From Pedobacter faecalis (lineage in GTDB: Bacteria > Bacteroidota > Bacteroidia > Sphingobacteriales > Sphingobacteriaceae): a stretch of DNA of 64,000 nucleotides. The notes below the pieces were generated by a model that did no database searches, was not told the DNA's origin, and saw only the letters and a program-made list of their open reading frames with translations. Position numbers and translations under genes: made by a program. This document shows, piece after piece, positions 9,021-19,046 of the stretch. The stretch covers positions 2,852,001 through 2,916,000 of the forward strand of contig NZ_JARXOW010000001.1 in NCBI RefSeq assembly GCF_030182585.1. Reading direction: 5' to 3'. The number at the start of each line of letters is the position of its first letter. Within the stretch, counting starts at the first letter, position 1.

Positions 9021-10352
9021 TTATTTGTGGTTAAGTTCCATGTCAGGGTTAAACGCGCTCACGCGAATGGGAATCTCGAAGGTGTAGTTCGGACTGCGGG
9101 GCGACAGGGTGGCTTCAACAACACCGGTTTTAGGGTTTATTCGCTTTACGTCAGGCATGCGACCCTCCTGATCAAGCCGCTTCATATCAAACCAGCGCAT
9201 ACCGCTGTATGCGAGTTCGCGCCGGCGTTCGGCGAGTACCTTGGTGAGCGCCTCCTCAGCTGAACTGGCCATCTGGTCGGCATAAGCAGCCGTACGTATG
9301 CGGTTTTTCCGTAAAGTGTTTATCACTGTCATGGCCTCATTAAATTTACCATCGCGTGCCAGGAGCTCAGCACGGGTAAGGTGCATTTCCGGATAGGTAA
9401 TGCCAAAGTTATAGACCCCCGGCAGTGATGCCCGCCCCAGGCCATTGTTGTTGGTAACCGTAAGAAAACTATAACGGATGTCGTTGCTGTCAAAATAAGT
9501 TTTCAGATCGTTTGAGTAAAGCATGAAAATAGGGCTTCCGCTCACCGCGGCACGCTGCCATAAAACTTCCGGATTAAGATCATACACCGGCATTAAGGTG
9601 TAGGTAGCGTAATTATTATAGTTGAGGATGCTGTGCGTGCCTTGCAGGGCCATATCCGTATAGGTTTCAGCGTTGTCGAAGTCGCCCATATACAGAAAGA
9701 TCCTGCTCAACAGTCCGTACGCTGCATACTTGGTGGCTCTGTACCGGTTGATATTAGTGGTTGGCAGACTTTCAGCAGCAGTTTTGAGATCGGCTATGAT
9801 CGCGTCGAGCGTAGCTTTCAGAGTAGCGCGCGGAGGAGCTTTGTCGTTCACATCTGTGCTGGTTACCAGAGGCAGGCCTGGATCGCTTGCAGCAGTCGCC
9901 GGATTGTACGCCTTGGCAAAAACGGTAAGCAGTTCGAGGTAACAATTGGCCCGAACTACCAGGGCTTCGGCAATGACACTTTGTTTCTGCAGGTCCGAAC
10001 CGTCAGTGGCGCTGCCCGCGCCGTTGATGATTACATTGGCCGAGTAGATGCTGCGGTAGGCTGGTCCCCAAACATCCGGACTAGCCTTCTCATTCATAGT
10101 GAGGATGGGGCGCCAATAGTAGCCGTTGGCGGTGGGCGACTGAACCGTTGCTTCAAAGGTATTTAAATTGTCGTCTGTAAAATCCAGCAGGTTGATAGGA
10201 AAAGTCCGCGTCATAGAGGGCGCATTAAGTAATCCTTCATAGTCCGAAAGCTTCTCAGGCAGGATGATTCCTTTGGGTTTGATTTCCAGGAAATCTTTAC
10301 AGGAACTGGCCACAATGGCAAGAAGGACCAGAAATATATATGTCTTTTTCAT
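9021..10352 (-). CDS. RagB/SusD family outer-membrane nutrient-binding lipoprotein
   Basis: Protein of 443 aa with a lipoprotein signal whose lipobox is VASSC at residues 14-18, followed by KDFLEIKPKG, a SusD hallmark. Tetratricopeptide-like helices run through the middle and the RRRELAYSGMRWFDMKR motif lies near the C-terminus. It is somewhat shorter than the typical 480-600 aa. By family it is the surface-exposed lid that captures substrate for its SusC partner, encoded 10 bp upstream. The substrate is unknown: no glycoside hydrolase or polysaccharide lyase lies nearby, so a peptide or other non-glycan ligand is possible. Confidence 0.93.
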   Translation of the reverse strand: MKKTYIFLVLLAIVASSCKDFLEIKPKGIILPEKLSDYEGLLNAPSMTRTFPINLLDFTDDNLNTFEATVQSPTANGYYWRPILTMNEKASPDVWGPAYRSIYSANVIINGAGSATDGSDLQKQSVIAEALVVRANCYLELLTVFAKAYNPATAASDPGLPLVTSTDVNDKAPPRATLKATLDAIIADLKTAAESLPTTNINRYRATKYAAYGLLSRIFLYMGDFDNAETYTDMALQGTHSILNYNNYATYTLMPVYDLNPEVLWQRAAVSGSPIFMLYSNDLKTYFDSNDIRYSFLTVTNNNGLGRASLPGVYNFGITYPEMHLTRAELLARDGKFNEAMTVINTLRKNRIRTAAYADQMASSAEEALTKVLAERRRELAYSGMRWFDMKRLDQEGRMPDVKRINPKTGVVEATLSPRSPNYTFEIPIRVSAFNPDMELNHK

Positions 10353-10362
10353 GGTTGCAGAG

Positions 10363-13300
10363 TTAAAAATTGGTGGATAAGGTAAAGCTGTAGAAAGGCT
10401 GAGTTTCCAGGCGGCGCACCCCGTTAAGCCTGTCGATCGCGTCCGGATCTATATCATTTCCGCTGAAGGTATAGCGGAATGGGTTCTGCGCCTGAAAACG
10501 AAGCTGGGTGTCTCTTAGCCCGAGATCCCGCAGAAACTTAGCTTTGGCGTTGTAAGTGATGACCACGTCGCGTAAACGAATGTAATCGGCCTTGCGTACA
10601 AATTCATGCCCATACTGGTAGCCATATAGTGCAGACGACTGATAATAGCCGGGCGCCGTACTGGTGGCTCCGGTATATCCCGGTATTCGGGTGTTCAGTT
10701 CGTCGCCTTTATTGCGCCAGAAATTTACCGCACCCTGAAGCGGAAAACTGCTGCTGCCAATGTTGTTTGGGTTAGGCTGTTCTACGCGCATGACGTGGCC
10801 GCCATAATACATAAACAGGAAGGAAAGATCGAAGTCGCCAATGCTAAACTGGTTGTTTAAACCGAGCACATGTTTCGGTACTGTTGTCCCGCTGTAAATC
10901 ATGTCTTCCCTGGTCACATCGTCTGTGCCTGCGCCGAAACTGAAAAGGGTAAGCACGTGTGCTTTGCCGTTGCGATCCAGCACGTAAGGCTGACCCATAT
11001 CATTCAAACCACCATAGTTATAGCTATACAGCGCTCCGATCGGCTGGCCCTGAACAGGGTTCGTGTTAGCCGCAATAAGCTGTGAGTTGGCAAACTCCGT
11101 TGCTTTAACGGCAAGTACTTTGTTGCGGTTAAAAGAGGCTGTTAGCTGTGTTCTCCAGGAAAAGCGATCGCCGCGAATGTTGTGGCTGTTGATCAGCAGT
11201 TCCAGTCCCCGGTTCTCGATAGAAGCCGTATTGGCGTCGTACTGGTTAAAGCCCGTTGTCGGGTCGGCATCAAACTTGCCGAAAACATCGATCGTTTTTT
11301 TAAGGTAATAATCTGCCGAGCCCGTAATGCGGTTATTAAACAAGCCATAATCGAGCCCCAGATTGTAATTTTTGGTTGTTTCCCATCTTAGCGACTGGTT
11401 TTCCGGTGTGAGCACCTCGTTGTAGGTCAGCGGCGTAGTAAAGGCCGTGTTCAGCGCCGTGTTCAGGATCAGGAAGGCACCGTTGTTGCTGCTCGGCACG
11501 TTTCCATTGAAACCTGTTGCCGTACGAAGCTGCAGCTGGCTGATCCATTCGTGTTTTTTGATAAAGGCTTCCTCCCCAAGGCGCCAGTTGATGCCGGCCG
11601 ACCACAGTGGCTTGTTGCGGTATTTTGGATCTACGCCAAAAAGATTGGACTGGTCGATACGAAAACTTCCGGTTGCCACATATTTCGATCTAAAGATATA
11701 AGTGCCCTGACCATAGTATGAATTGAAACGGCGGTCGGTAGAGGTTTCATTAAAATAATTGTTGCTGCTGAATCGGGAGCCGAACGCCGATGGCCCGAAA
11801 GAGATGGCAGGCGTGGTTGTTGCGTTTAACGCACCCATATTGATCGGCTTCACGATGAGCGATTGCCCGTCGTACCCAAAGAAAGAGGTCAGGTATCCGT
11901 CTGAGTTTGTTTTTCTCTGCTCTACACCCGCGATTCCTGAGATGCTGTGCTCGTGGCCATCAAAACTTTTATTGAAATTAAGTTGGCCGCGCAGGGTGTA
12001 GTTGACCACTTTCTGCGTGTTTTTTCTCAGGATATTTCCTTTAGGCATATTTGTAAACAGTGCCCTGCCGTTGGCCGGGTCGCGAAGCGCCATAGAATTG
12101 ATCAGCCAGCGCGACTCATAGGCGTTTTCCGTCTGGAGCCTGTCGGTCAGCATGCTTTGATTTTCATAATTGCCACCCAGGTCCAGGTTCATCCAGTCTG
12201 TGATCTTCCCGTTAAGCCGTCCCTGAAAACGCATGGAACCCGTGCGTACCGTGGTTGTATTCGAGGCCAGTTCCTGGTAAGGGTAATAAAGGAGATCGTA
12301 AAGTCCGGCCGATTGGAGCGTATTGTTGGTTGCCGTGGTCAACGCCTTAGTGGAGTAATCGCGACCTTGTCCGAGCGACATAGCCAGAGCCTTCCCCTGC
12401 TCGTCTGTCAACCTTTCATAGGGGAAAAAGTCGCCATAGCCGGGCGTCAGGCCCGACCGGTTTGTTATATTGGTATAAGTCCCTCTCAGGTCGGCACTGA
12501 TACGGCTCGACAGCTGTATGGTATTGGCCAGGTTAAGGTTAAACTGGTTGTTCTCCGACCGGCGGTTTACAGGCCTTTCTCCGATATAATTGAAGCCTAT
12601 CATATAAGTGCTGCGGTCGTTTCCCCCGCTTACATCGAGATTAAGGTTACGGGCCTGGCGCTGCTGGTAGAACAGGTCCTGATATTCCTGCAGATTACTG
12701 TACGAGCCGAGGGCGGCGAGTTGTGCATCTACTTGCTCCTGGCTCAGTTGGGGATTGGTTACGCCTGTCCGGGGCCCTTTAAATAGGATTTCCTGCGCCG
12801 GGTTCATTTTGTAGTAACCCAGATCGTACAACGTTGTGGTAGGCTTTGAGATATAAAAGTTCTCCCGTTGAAGCTGTACGAATTCGGCGGCCGAGATGTA
12901 ATTCAGGTAGCCGAAGTCGGGTTTAGCCTGAACAGCGTAAGAGCTATTGAAATTAATGGCCGGTTTTCCGGCTTTTCCCCTCCTTGTTTCCACAATGATC
13001 ACACCGTTAGAAGCCCTTACTCCATAAATAGAGGCCGCTGCGGCATCCCTTAACACCGATATGGACACAATGTCGTTCGGGTTTATGGTGCGGAGATCAA
13101 TCTCTGTAGGAAATCCATCCAATACGATCAAAGGCTGCTTCACGGCATCAAAAGTAGAAACGCCACGAATGCTCAGTTCTCCGGTTTGTCCGTTGTACAC
13201 CAATCCTGGCACCTTCCCCTCCAGACTTTCCAGGAAATTGCCTGTAATCGCCTCGCGCTGATGGTATTCGGCCTCACTTACGGTTGAAGCCGCCCCGGTG

Positions 13301-13977
13301 AGCTGATCTTTGCTGATCCGCTGATAGCCGGTAGACACGGTCACCTCTCTAAGCTCTTCGTCTTCCGGGAATATGGAAATAGTCAACTCCGCTTTTACGG
13401 GTACCTCTTTGGTTTTATAGCCGGTATAAGAGACAACCAAGACGGCATTTTCATCTACGGCCCTGAACTCAAACCCGCCTGTGGCGTTGGTAATGAATAT
13501 CCGGTTCGTATTCTTTATTTTGACGGTTGCCCCCGGAAGCGGGATGCCGCGTTCGTCGCGCACAGTACCCGTCACATTAATATTGTCGAATACCTCTGTA
13601 AGCCGTTGCAGTAAGGATTTTTCCTGACGCTCTACGATGATATTCTTGTCCCGTATCGTGTATACCACAGGCTGACCGTAAAAGCTACGGTTCAGGACTT
13701 CCTCGATAGAGGCATTGTAAAAACTGACGTCCAGTTTCCTGTTCTGGTCTATTTTAGAATCTGCGTAAAAGATGTTGTATCCGGTCTGCCTGGTAATTTC
13801 CCGAAAGAGCTGCTTTATGCTTACATCCTTTTGGGAGTATGTGATCTTTTGCGCAAAACTGTGGGCGCTGACCTGCATTATGCAAACGATTAATAGAAAT
13901 GTGGTGATTTTCATGATCAGCAGTAATTTGTCCAGGTGCAGGGGATGCCCGCACGAGTTCTTAGTACAAATTTTCAT
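10363..13977 (-). CDS. SusC/RagA family TonB-linked outer-membrane transporter with STN domain
   Basis: Protein of 1204 aa. It has an extended N-terminus with a signal segment (ITTFLLIVCIMQVSAHSFAQ), then an STN/secretin-like domain (about 48-115) that talks to FecR, a carboxypeptidase-regulatory domain (about 133-205, NVTGTVRDERGIPLPGATVK), a plug with the SusC signature (LIVLDGFPTE, DAAAASIYGVRASNGVIIVET), and a C-terminal beta-barrel ending in FTLSTNF. The STN domain shows that its own occupancy regulates the locus through FecR and the ECF sigma factor. It forms the import channel with the SusD lipoprotein downstream. An internal Met at residue 22 is an alternative start. Confidence 0.96.
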   Translation of the reverse strand: MKICTKNSCGHPLHLDKLLLIMKITTFLLIVCIMQVSAHSFAQKITYSQKDVSIKQLFREITRQTGYNIFYADSKIDQNRKLDVSFYNASIEEVLNRSFYGQPVVYTIRDKNIIVERQEKSLLQRLTEVFDNINVTGTVRDERGIPLPGATVKIKNTNRIFITNATGGFEFRAVDENAVLVVSYTGYKTKEVPVKAELTISIFPEDEELREVTVSTGYQRISKDQLTGAASTVSEAEYHQREAITGNFLESLEGKVPGLVYNGQTGELSIRGVSTFDAVKQPLIVLDGFPTEIDLRTINPNDIVSISVLRDAAAASIYGVRASNGVIIVETRRGKAGKPAINFNSSYAVQAKPDFGYLNYISAAEFVQLQRENFYISKPTTTLYDLGYYKMNPAQEILFKGPRTGVTNPQLSQEQVDAQLAALGSYSNLQEYQDLFYQQRQARNLNLDVSGGNDRSTYMIGFNYIGERPVNRRSENNQFNLNLANTIQLSSRISADLRGTYTNITNRSGLTPGYGDFFPYERLTDEQGKALAMSLGQGRDYSTKALTTATNNTLQSAGLYDLLYYPYQELASNTTTVRTGSMRFQGRLNGKITDWMNLDLGGNYENQSMLTDRLQTENAYESRWLINSMALRDPANGRALFTNMPKGNILRKNTQKVVNYTLRGQLNFNKSFDGHEHSISGIAGVEQRKTNSDGYLTSFFGYDGQSLIVKPINMGALNATTTPAISFGPSAFGSRFSSNNYFNETSTDRRFNSYYGQGTYIFRSKYVATGSFRIDQSNLFGVDPKYRNKPLWSAGINWRLGEEAFIKKHEWISQLQLRTATGFNGNVPSSNNGAFLILNTALNTAFTTPLTYNEVLTPENQSLRWETTKNYNLGLDYGLFNNRITGSADYYLKKTIDVFGKFDADPTTGFNQYDANTASIENRGLELLINSHNIRGDRFSWRTQLTASFNRNKVLAVKATEFANSQLIAANTNPVQGQPIGALYSYNYGGLNDMGQPYVLDRNGKAHVLTLFSFGAGTDDVTREDMIYSGTTVPKHVLGLNNQFSIGDFDLSFLFMYYGGHVMRVEQPNPNNIGSSSFPLQGAVNFWRNKGDELNTRIPGYTGATSTAPGYYQSSALYGYQYGHEFVRKADYIRLRDVVITYNAKAKFLRDLGLRDTQLRFQAQNPFRYTFSGNDIDPDAIDRLNGVRRLETQPFYSFTLSTNF

Positions 13978-14051
13978 ACATTTGAGTTGTTTGGATTTGA
14001 ATGGAAATGAAATTTTAACGGATTAATTCACAGGACAATCTGAACATTTTG

Positions 14052-14077
14052 GCCAGGGGTGTTGGAGCGCCCCTGGC
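14052..14077. other. Hairpin between fecR and susC
   Basis: GCCAGGGG (14052-14059) pairs perfectly with CCCCTGGC (14070-14077) over a 10-nt loop. TCTTTTT follows on the plus strand, so as a classical terminator it points against the genes around it, which read leftwards. On the minus strand it would be an RNA stem without a U-tract, lying between the FecR and SusC coding parts. It could act as an mRNA stability or processing element. Confidence 0.5.
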
Positions 14078-14173
14078 TCTTTTTCAGGCTTGTCTGCATA
14101 TACAGTTTATCTCCTTTCAGGGTCCTGCTTTAGTGTAAAAGTGTTTCATAATTTAGCTTAGTTTATTCGTTGT

Positions 14174-15391
14174 TTAGTTAATTACAGTTACTTTTCTTCC
14201 GTCCACTTTGAAATGGATGCCTTCACTTTCTTCCAGGAGCGTCAGTACGGCCGAAATCTTCGCATATTTAGAAATCGTACCGCTGTAGGTCTTGCCGGCG
14301 GCTGGTGCTGAGGCGTAGTCTACCTGCACATCGTACCAGCGGGCAATTTTTCGCATCACCGATTGCAGGGGTTCATTTTCAAAGTTGAAGATGCCGTTCT
14401 TCCAGTCGGTATACGTTTCTGGCCTTACATAAACCACGGTAATGTCCGACTTACCGACCCTGGCCTGCTGATTAGGGCTCAGCCTGGTGCTGCCGTTGAC
14501 ACTTACGGAACCTTCCACCAGGGTGGTGCGGGTGAGAGGTTCATCCGCATAACTATTGATGTTAAACTGCGTACCCAGCACTTCGATCTGTTGGTTTCGG
14601 CTTTCTATTACGAAGGGGTGGTCCTTGTCTTTGGCAATATCAAAATAGCCCTCGCCTTCAAATTTTACCATCCGTTTTTCCTGCCTGCCCAGGTTGGCCG
14701 GATAAGTCAGCGTAGAGGCTGCATTCATCCAAACCATCGACCCGTCCGGTAGGCGCACCTGGTAAGTTTCACCTTTGGCGGTCGACAATACATTCGTTGC
14801 TTTCCCGTCCGAAGCCTGTCCTTTTATTTCATAAACCAGCTGGTTGTCAGCCGTCTTACTGATGACCACCCCCGCCTCCGTGGCGAGTTCGCCATTGGCT
14901 GCGTCAGAGAGTCTGATTTTTCTTCCGTTGGCAAGGGTCAGTGTAGCACCGCTGGTACCCGGGTCAATATCGTTCCTGTAAGTACTTTGTCTAAATACTG
15001 TTTGATGAAAGCCTGCATTGTAGTAAAAGAGTCCGGCCCCGAAAAGGATCAATGCTATGGCAGCGGCGATAGCCGGTCTGCTCCATATTTTCCATGTCCG
15101 TCGTGTGGGCATTACAGCGGTATGTTTGCGACCGAATATCTGCGCCAGGGTCTGCTCCTGCATCCCCGCGCTCATTTCCTGACCGCCAGTCTCCCGTTCA
15201 TATTCAAAGCCAAGCCGGTCTTCGATTTCCGTCCGGTATGCCGGGTCCTCAAAATAACTGAGTAACTCGGCGCGGTCCAGTTGAGACAGGCCGCCCCGAA
15301 GGTAGCTGTCAATCAAGTGATGAAGTCTTGGATTGTTTTTCATATTCCGTAAGCGGCGTCGCCGATCCTTTACTGATATGACACCGCTCAT
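14174..15391 (-). CDS. FecR family anti-sigma/signal-transducing protein
   Basis: Protein of 405 aa. A cytoplasmic N-terminal part (1-104) is followed by one membrane helix (about 105-124), a periplasmic FecR domain (about 185-290, GETYQVRLPDGSMVWMNAAS) and a C-terminal STN-like DUF4974 domain (about 335-403). By family it holds the ECF sigma factor inactive and releases it when the SusC receptor is loaded. It lies 47 bp downstream of the sigma gene and upstream of susC. A Met at residue 17 is an equally plausible start. Confidence 0.93.
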   Translation of the reverse strand: MSGVISVKDRRRRLRNMKNNPRLHHLIDSYLRGGLSQLDRAELLSYFEDPAYRTEIEDRLGFEYERETGGQEMSAGMQEQTLAQIFGRKHTAVMPTRRTWKIWSRPAIAAAIALILFGAGLFYYNAGFHQTVFRQSTYRNDIDPGTSGATLTLANGRKIRLSDAANGELATEAGVVISKTADNQLVYEIKGQASDGKATNVLSTAKGETYQVRLPDGSMVWMNAASTLTYPANLGRQEKRMVKFEGEGYFDIAKDKDHPFVIESRNQQIEVLGTQFNINSYADEPLTRTTLVEGSVSVNGSTRLSPNQQARVGKSDITVVYVRPETYTDWKNGIFNFENEPLQSVMRKIARWYDVQVDYASAPAAGKTYSGTISKYAKISAVLTLLEESEGIHFKVDGRKVTVIN

Positions 15392-15438
15392 ATTTGCTTA
15401 CAGGGTAGTCAGAATAAAAAAATATCATTTGCTTCCTG

Positions 15439-16032
15439 TCAGGAATCGAAGAGTGCCAGGATCAGTAGCGGGTAAACTGTTGCATGCTTTTTGAAATGCA
15501 TCCGGATTTTTTTTAAGGCATCTTTCATGTATGCATTCACCGTCTGCGGCGATATATTCATTTTCTCGGCGGCTTCCACATATTTCAGCCCCTGCTGATG
15601 ACATAACTGATAAACCTGCCGCTGCTGAGGCGATAGTCCGGCAATGGCGTCGTTCAGCAGGTTGCTTACCTCATTATACTCAAGCTGCAGGGTGGTTGAG
15701 TCGTCGCGTTCATCGAAAGACCGGCCGAACTCGCCGGTTGTGCGGGCTACCTGAAGTTCCTTTCTCACAACGTTCAGCGAATGATTGCGTACCATCCGGT
15801 TCAGGTAAGCGCCGAAACTCTGAACTTCGGCAAGTCTTTCCCGGTTAAGCCATATTTTTAAAAAGACATCCTGCACCACTTCATTTGCACTTTCTTCAGA
15901 AGAGGTGATGCGCAGGCTGAAACTGTAGAGAAACCTGTGGTAATGTTTGAAAAGTGCCGCGAACGCACGCTGGTCCCCTTGCGCGATCTGAGCAAGCAAT
16001 TCGCTTTCGTTCTGAAGAGGTGTTACAGCCAT
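15439..16032 (-). CDS. ECF RNA polymerase sigma-70 factor (FecI-like)
   Basis: Protein of 197 aa with sigma region 2 (SLRITSSEESANEVVQDVFL, KIWLNRERL) and region 4 helix-turn-helix (AEKMNISPQTVNAYMKDALK). This is the Bacteroidetes FecI-like type. It heads the fecR-susC-susD-tlpA operon and most likely drives transcription of it when FecR is signalled by the receptor. It is divergent from the sugar dehydrogenase gene, with 125 bp between them. Confidence 0.94.
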   Translation of the reverse strand: MAVTPLQNESELLAQIAQGDQRAFAALFKHYHRFLYSFSLRITSSEESANEVVQDVFLKIWLNRERLAEVQSFGAYLNRMVRNHSLNVVRKELQVARTTGEFGRSFDERDDSTTLQLEYNEVSNLLNDAIAGLSPQQRQVYQLCHQQGLKYVEAAEKMNISPQTVNAYMKDALKKIRMHFKKHATVYPLLILALFDS

Positions 16033-16157
16033 ATTCCCAACGGATAAAACTACAGATTTATACGTTTAGTCGATCATGTCGGTAGTCGATAAGTTGTTTT
16101 TGGCAAGGGTTGACATCAGCAGACACAAAATTGTCACGGATTATGTAACTTCATCAT

Positions 16158-17378
16158 ATGAAATCATTTTTGAAAGTTGGTGTTGCGGTGGTAGCTGCCA
16201 TGACACAGGTTGCCGTGTTTTACGGATCTGTCTGCGCACAATCAGCATCCGCGATCAGGATGTCGCCGGTAAAAGTGGGCCTGCAACTGGTCACCGACCA
16301 GCTGTCTTATCCGACAGCCTTTGCAGCACCTAACGACAAATCGGGCCGCTTGTTTGTCTGCGAACAGGCCGGGCGCATCCGAATCATCAAGAAGGGGAAC
16401 TTGCAAACCGAACCTTTGCTGGATTTCGCGCCTGAAGTATTCATGACAGCCAGTGCCGACGAGCGGGGCTTGCTGGGTCTGGCCCTGCATCCCGATTTCC
16501 TGAAGAACGGTAAACTGTATGTCTACTTTAGTTCGCGTATTCCCAAAACCCCTGGAGTAGATCACAAAAGTGTGATCAGGGAGTATACGGTGTCTAAGCA
16601 GAACCCCGACCTGGTCGATAAGGCTAGCGCGCGTGATGTATTAACGATCAATGAGCCCGAATCCAATCATAACGGCGGGGATTTGAAGTTCGGTCCGGAC
16701 GGATACCTCTATATTGGTGTGGGCGATGGCGGCGCATATAATGACTTGCACGGTGCGTATGGAAACGGACAAAACATGAATACGCTGCTGGGTAAGATAT
16801 TGCGGATCGACGTAAATGCTGTGCCTTACGCCATTCCAAAAGACAATCCCTTTGTCGGAAAAGAGAATATGAAGCCTGAGATTTACGCATATGGTCTGAG
16901 AAACCCCTGGCGGATAAGTTTTGACCGGCAGGACGGAAGGCTGTTTGCCGGTGATGTAGGTCAGAAAAACTGGGAGGAAGTAAACATCATCACCAAAGGC
17001 GGCAATTTCGGTTGGCGTGTAAGGGAGGGTACTCATGTGAAGTTTCCCAACGATCCTGATCCGAAGAACTGGATCAACCCGATTATTGATTACGGCCGGC
17101 AGGAAGGAATCAGCATTACCGGCGGTTTTCTGTACCGGGGCAAGTGCATTCCGGAGCTTAGGGGTAAATATGTGTTTGGCGACCTGATGGGGCCGGTATG
17201 GGCGCTTACCGATGTAAAAAAGGCCCTCTGGCAAATAGAGCGCTTATCCATCTCTAAAGAACCCGGTATCTGGCAGATCTATAGTTTCGGGGAAGACCAG
17301 GAGGGTGAGCTTTATATTTTGGCCAACATCCTGGAAGCCGAGAAAGGTGCGGTGTACAAGATTGTACCCGGCGAGTAG
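16158..17378 (+). CDS. PQQ-dependent sugar dehydrogenase (GSDH/HHIP-like beta-propeller)
   Basis: Protein of 406 aa with a signal peptide (cleavage near VCAQ, residue 28). The glucose/sorbosone dehydrogenase propeller is recognisable from LSYPTAFAAPND, NHNGGDLKFGPDGYLYIGVG, YGLRNPWRISFD and GGNFGWRVREG. By family it oxidises aldose sugars in the periplasm with PQQ; many Bacteroidetes homologues have no proven activity. TAACTTCA just before the ATG is a poor -7 match. The gene is convergent with msrA, with 15 bp between stops. Confidence 0.9.
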   Translation: MKSFLKVGVAVVAAMTQVAVFYGSVCAQSASAIRMSPVKVGLQLVTDQLSYPTAFAAPNDKSGRLFVCEQAGRIRIIKKGNLQTEPLLDFAPEVFMTASADERGLLGLALHPDFLKNGKLYVYFSSRIPKTPGVDHKSVIREYTVSKQNPDLVDKASARDVLTINEPESNHNGGDLKFGPDGYLYIGVGDGGAYNDLHGAYGNGQNMNTLLGKILRIDVNAVPYAIPKDNPFVGKENMKPEIYAYGLRNPWRISFDRQDGRLFAGDVGQKNWEEVNIITKGGNFGWRVREGTHVKFPNDPDPKNWINPIIDYGRQEGISITGGFLYRGKCIPELRGKYVFGDLMGPVWALTDVKKALWQIERLSISKEPGIWQIYSFGEDQEGELYILANILEAEKGAVYKIVPGE

Positions 17379-17393
17379 CGGATCAGGAAGCGC

Positions 17394-18002
17394 TTACTTC
17401 TGCTTCAGCTTTGCTTTGAAGACCTTTTCAAACTTCTGAACCTTGGGAAGGACCACAGCCTTACAGTAAGGGGCGTTGCCGTTTTTATTGAAATAGTTCT
17501 GATGGTAATTTTCAGCGACATAAAAAGGCGCCGCCTTTTCTATAGTGGTGACCACCGGGTTGGGGAAGACTTTCTGGTCATTCAGTTTCTTCTTGTACTG
17601 ATCAGCCAAACGTTTCTGTTCTGCATTATGATAAAAGATTACGGAGCGGTACTGTGTGCCCACGTCGGCGCCCTGGCGGTTCAGCGTGGTGGGGTCGTGC
17701 GTTTTCCAAAATACTTCCAGCAATTCCTCATAACTTATTTTTGAGGGATCATAGGTGAGTTCAATCACCTCCGCATGGCCAGTCGTTCCTGTGCACACGT
17801 CCTCGTAGCTTGGGTTGGCCGTATAACCGCCTTCATAGCCGGAGCGGACCGAGGCCACACCGTTCAGTCGCTGAAACACCGCTTCCGAACACCAGAAACA
17901 ACCGTTTCCGAATGTAGCTTTTTGCAGTTTGTTCTGCTGCGCCTTTGTTTTACTGAATGGTAGCAGCATGGTTGCCGCCAGAAGTATGATCGCAATTCTC
18001 AT
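17394..18002 (-). CDS. msrA: Peptide-methionine (S)-S-oxide reductase MsrA
   Basis: Protein of 202 aa. A signal-peptide-like N-terminus (MRIAIILLAATMLLPF...KAQ) suggests export to the periplasm. The catalytic motif GNGCFWC lies at about 33-39, followed by GVASVRSGYEGG and the GHAEVIELTYDP stretch. It reduces methionine-S-sulfoxide in oxidised proteins. There is no fused MsrB domain and no msrB beside it. Lysine-rich C-terminus. Confidence 0.95.
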   Translation of the reverse strand: MRIAIILLAATMLLPFSKTKAQQNKLQKATFGNGCFWCSEAVFQRLNGVASVRSGYEGGYTANPSYEDVCTGTTGHAEVIELTYDPSKISYEELLEVFWKTHDPTTLNRQGADVGTQYRSVIFYHNAEQKRLADQYKKKLNDQKVFPNPVVTTIEKAAPFYVAENYHQNYFNKNGNAPYCKAVVLPKVQKFEKVFKAKLKQK

Positions 18003-18113
18003 GTGTTATCGTTTATGTATTTACTTACGCAGTTGCCGCCCTAATAGTCTTTATGCTTTGTAATTAATTGGTAATAGTTTACTAATTTCGGTTTTATAAT
18101 TATATCCAGCATC

Positions 18114-19040
18114 ATGTCAGCATCCTATATACCCAGCCTCAATATCGAACTATATATTAACGGAAGCAAAGAACAGCGCGCTGCTTTTTCTGCGGAGCTT
18201 GGAAGGGCTTTCAACGATTCGGGCTTTGTTACCATCACCAATCACGGACTGGATCAGGAGCTTATCGACCGGCTCTATAACAATATCCAGGCGATGTTTG
18301 CCCTTCCGGTAGAGGTAAAGCGAAAGTATGAGCGCTCCGAACTGGCCGGGCAACGCGGTTATACCAGCGCTGGAAAGGAAATTGCCAAAGGGGCGAAGAC
18401 TGCTGATCTTAAAGAATTCTGGCAGATCGGTCAGGACGACAACCTCTATCTCGAAGAGATCCCTGATTTTAACGAAGTCACCCGCGAAGTGTTTAAACGC
18501 CTGGAAGAAAATGGCAAACATCTGCTCCGGGCGATTGCAGACTATCTCGGACTGTCGCAGGATTATTTCGATCAGCATGTAGATCGGGGTAATTCTATCC
18601 TTCGCGGCATACATTATTTTCCGATTGAAGATCCGGATGCCCTGCCTCCCGATGCCGTTCGGGCAGGTGCGCATGAAGACATCAATCTAATTACCCTGCT
18701 GATCGGCGCAAGCGCCGACGGACTCGAGGTGCTTACACGTGACAATAAATGGCTGCCCATACAAGCAGGGCATACCGATATTGTGGTAAACGTTGGTGAT
18801 ATGCTTCAGCGGCTGACAAACAATAAGCTCCGCTCAACGACCCACCGGGTAGTGAACCCGCCGAGGGAGCTTATGAAGACCTCACGGTATTCGGTGCCCT
18901 TTTTTCTGCACCCGCGCGCGGGCATGGACCTTACCTGTCTCCCTTCATGCATTAACGCGGACAGGCCCAAAGCCTATTCCGATATGACAGCCGGCGACTA
19001 CCTGGACGAGCGGTTACGCGAAATAGGGTTGAAGATGTAG
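18114..19040 (+). CDS. Isopenicillin-N-synthase-like 2-oxoglutarate/Fe(II) dioxygenase
   Basis: Protein of 308 aa with the N-terminal DIOX_N region (GFVTITNHGLDQELIDRLY) and the Fe(II)/2OG core: HED in GAHEDINLITLLIG, the distal His in TTHRVVNP, and RYS in KTSRYSVPFFLHP for cofactor binding. All three iron ligands are present, so it is expected to be active. By family it hydroxylates or desaturates a small molecule; the substrate is unknown and no biosynthetic cluster surrounds it. It is divergent from msrA and convergent, with 6 bp between, with the HEPN gene. Confidence 0.92.
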   Translation: MSASYIPSLNIELYINGSKEQRAAFSAELGRAFNDSGFVTITNHGLDQELIDRLYNNIQAMFALPVEVKRKYERSELAGQRGYTSAGKEIAKGAKTADLKEFWQIGQDDNLYLEEIPDFNEVTREVFKRLEENGKHLLRAIADYLGLSQDYFDQHVDRGNSILRGIHYFPIEDPDALPPDAVRAGAHEDINLITLLIGASADGLEVLTRDNKWLPIQAGHTDIVVNVGDMLQRLTNNKLRSTTHRVVNPPRELMKTSRYSVPFFLHPRAGMDLTCLPSCINADRPKAYSDMTAGDYLDERLREIGLKM

Positions 19041-19046
19041 CGCATT

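Noticed and set aside
11947..12786. Long open frame (279 codons) opposite susC
   Set aside because: Shadow of the SusC coding strand; no recognisable fold, start context or ribosome site.
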